64,000 nt of DNA from Didemnitutus sp047777955 (GTDB lineage Bacteria > Verrucomicrobiota > Verrucomicrobiia > Opitutales > Opitutaceae). The position numbers were made by a program, and so were the translations under genes. Where the stretch lies: positions 186,001-250,000 of the forward strand of contig NZ_CP180537.1 of the NCBI RefSeq assembly GCF_047777955.1. Reading direction: 5' to 3'. A model generated the notes under the pieces. The model saw only the letters and a list, made by a program, of their open reading frames with translations. It ran no database searches and had not been told where the DNA came from. Shown here piece by piece: positions 62,270 through 64,000 of the stretch. How positions within the stretch are numbered: position 1 is the first letter of the stretch; the number at the start of each line of letters is the position of its first letter.

Positions 62270-62881
62270 TCAGGGACCGTAGCTCACCGTCAACGTGGCG
62301 GAGCCGAGCGCGTGCTGGTGGACGAGGAAACCGACCAGCGCGGCGCTGGCGTCGTCGGGCACGTCCAGGCGCGGCACGTCGAGCGCGTGCACGGTGAAGA
62401 CGTAGCGGTGCGTCTCGCCCGCCGGCGGGGCCGCGCCGCCGTAGCCCGGCGCGCCGAAATCCGTGCGCATCTCGCGGCTGCCCGCCGGCAGCGCACCCGC
62501 CTGCCGGCTCGCCCCTGCGGCCAGCTCGCGCGTCGCCGCGGGCAGGTCGATCACGACCCAGTGCCACCAGCCCGAGCCCGTCGGGGCGTCGGGATCGAAC
62601 AGCGTCACGACAAAGCTCCGCGTTCCCGCCGGCGCGTTCTCCCACCGCAGGTGCGGCGAGCGGTTGCCGCCGTGACGGCCGAAGCCGTCGAGCACCTGCG
62701 CATCGGGCAACCGGCCGCCCGGCGTCAGGTCGGCGCTGGCGAGGCGGAACGACGCAGCCGGCTCGCGGCGCGCGCCGCTGTTCCCGGCCGCGAAGGCAAG
62801 CCCGAGGCAGCCGACGGCGACGAGCGCGGCCAGCGCGCGCCCGAAAACGCCGGCGAAGGATCGAGGGGGATTTTTCATCAT
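62270..62881 (-). CDS. YbhB/YbcL-type PEBP-family protein
   Basis: From ATG 62881 (or 62878) the 203-aa product has a signal peptide (ALAALVAVGCLGLAFAAG). The PEBP fold is recognised from GGNRSPHLRWENAPAGTRSF, TLFDPDAPTGSGWWHWVVID and GETHRYVFTVHALD. Bacterial members bind small anions; function uncertain. It may be co-transcribed with the cupin gene. Confidence 0.85.
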   Translation of the reverse strand: MMKNPPRSFAGVFGRALAALVAVGCLGLAFAAGNSGARREPAASFRLASADLTPGGRLPDAQVLDGFGRHGGNRSPHLRWENAPAGTRSFVVTLFDPDAPTGSGWWHWVVIDLPAATRELAAGASRQAGALPAGSREMRTDFGAPGYGGAAPPAGETHRYVFTVHALDVPRLDVPDDASAALVGFLVHQHALGSATLTVSYGP

Positions 62882-62952
62882 GGACGCGCCCAGCCTACCC
62901 GTTCCCCCGTCCGGCCGCGCTCCCGTTCCGCTCAGAAACCGGCCGTTCGCGC

Positions 62953-63757
62953 TCAATGCGGGGCGGCGCCGCGCAGCTGTCGCGGGCTCTGGCCAAAGTG
63001 CCGCCGGAAACAGGCGGAGAACTGCGAGACGCTGTCGTAGCCGACCTCGAGCGCCACCTGCACGACCGACAGCTCGCTCGATTGCAGCAACACCAGCGCT
63101 CGTCCCATGCGCACCTCCTGCAGGACGCGCCGGAAGCTCGTGTCCTCCCGCTCGAGGCGCCGGCGGAGCGTGGCCTCGCTCATGCCCAGCTGCCGCGCCA
63201 CAGCCTCGGCGCGCCACCGGCGCGGGGCATCGGAGCCGACGAGCCGGCGCACGCGCGTGGCGATCCGGTTCAGCCGGCTGGGGTCGAAGCGCAGGCCGAG
63301 CTCCGCGAGCGCGAGCACGACCTCCTGGACCTGGTGCCGCGCGAGGGCCGGGGCGTTCCCGCCGTCTCGTCGCAGGCGATCAGCGCCCGTGCGAAGGCGG
63401 TGCGCAGGAACTCCGGCGGTGGCGCGATGCGCTGCGCGCCGGCGATGGGCGTCAGGCGCGCGCCCGGCGGCTCGGCCTCGAGGCAGAGCGCGGGGTCGAT
63501 CGACAGGCTCTGGGCCAGGTAGGGGCCGGTGGCCGGCGGGGTGTTGACGACCTCGACCTCGCAGCCGCCGGAGAGCGCGATCATCTCGCCGGCGCGCGCG
63601 ACGACCTCCGCGCCGTCGAGCTTCAGGCGCTTCACGCCCGCGCACACGAGCAGCAGCGAGGAAACTCCACGCCCACCCGCCACAACGGCCGGCCGCCTTC
63701 CTGCACGACGTGCAGGGCGAGGCCCAGGCCGGGCCGGACGTGGAGGGAGCGCTTCAT
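62953..63757 (-). pseudogene. AraC-family regulator interrupted by two frameshifts
   Basis: Starting from ATG 63757, three frames must be joined: MKRSLHVRPGLGLALHVVQE up to about 63665, then SLLLVCAGVKRLKLDGAEVV through ALIACDETAG to about 63365, then APALARHQVQEVVLALAELG to the stop. The last frame holds the double helix-turn-helix (AVARQLGMSEATLRRRLERE, QVALEVGYDSVSQFSACFRR). The middle matches the AraC N-terminal cupin-like domain. One base is missing at each break, both in short runs of T or G, so a sequencing error is as likely as a true pseudogene. Confidence 0.72.
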
Positions 63758-64000
63758 CGGGTCACGTTGAGCGGAGCCCGGCGCGGAGACCACGGCAAAT
63801 CGGCCGGCGCCCGGCCGGCGTTCTCCCGGGGCGGCGGCAGGCAAAGCGGCGGCGGAATGGCGGAACGACATCGCCGCGATTGGAGCGGGTTTTCCGGCGC
63901 GGGGAAGCTGCGGGTGCGGCGGGCTGTGCGATTGAGCGCTTGCGGCACGGGTTTGCGCGGAAGGGGAAGGTCGCGGCGCGCGTCCTCCGCTACACTGCCG

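Overview
The window is GC-rich bacterial chromosome, most likely from Verrucomicrobiota (an Opitutaceae-like genome). That guess rests on the very GC-rich core genes and the style of the gene set; no rRNA or other marker is present to confirm it. Three parts can be separated.

(1) Left side, 1-12132. A three-gene TerB / BrxD-like ATPase / BrxHI-like helicase set (1-5914) enters the window already open. It is followed by a more GC-rich signalling block: an NtrC-type regulator, an exported protein of unknown function, a histidine kinase and a lone receiver protein. Then comes galM on the minus strand.

(2) A 47,570-bp inserted element, 12275-59844. It has TGTT...AACA ends, 28-bp imperfect terminal inverted repeats (21/28 identical), several subterminal ~20-bp sites at each end (a strict 21-bp tandem array on the right, a looser one on the left) and a perfect 5-bp flanking duplication, GTTGG. 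It sits about 10 bp after the gnd stop codon. A strong terminator that fits gnd is now stranded 47 kb away beside galM. No transposase is recognisable inside.

(3) Right side, 59859-64000: gnd, a small membrane protein, a cupin, a PEBP-family protein and an AraC-type regulator broken by two frameshifts.

The cargo of the element falls into two blocks. The first (12455-19107) looks like a signalling or defence cluster. A TIR-domain protein is coupled by an ATGA overlap to a SLOG-domain protein. Facing them is a minus-strand cluster of Thoeris ThsB-like and TIR proteins, including a deletion chimera, and behind that lie an HEIGH metallopeptidase and a lipoprotein. A lone MbcA/ParS-type antitoxin follows. 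The second block (19771-57684) is a dense metal-resistance region. It holds two P1B-type ATPases (Cu/Ag type and Zn/Cd type), three HME-RND pumps with adaptor and outer-membrane proteins, a PII-like protein, a CnrY/CnrX/CnrH-like ECF sigma locus, a cytosolic four-helix-bundle copper-binding protein, three DUF3347-like periplasmic proteins, two DUF305/DUF4142-like proteins, a CopA/CopB oxidase pair and many small Cys/His-rich exported proteins. A helix-hairpin-helix / nuclease-like gene and a small unknown gene lie just inside the right end.

All domain calls are by eye from the translated sequence. No database search or structure prediction was possible.
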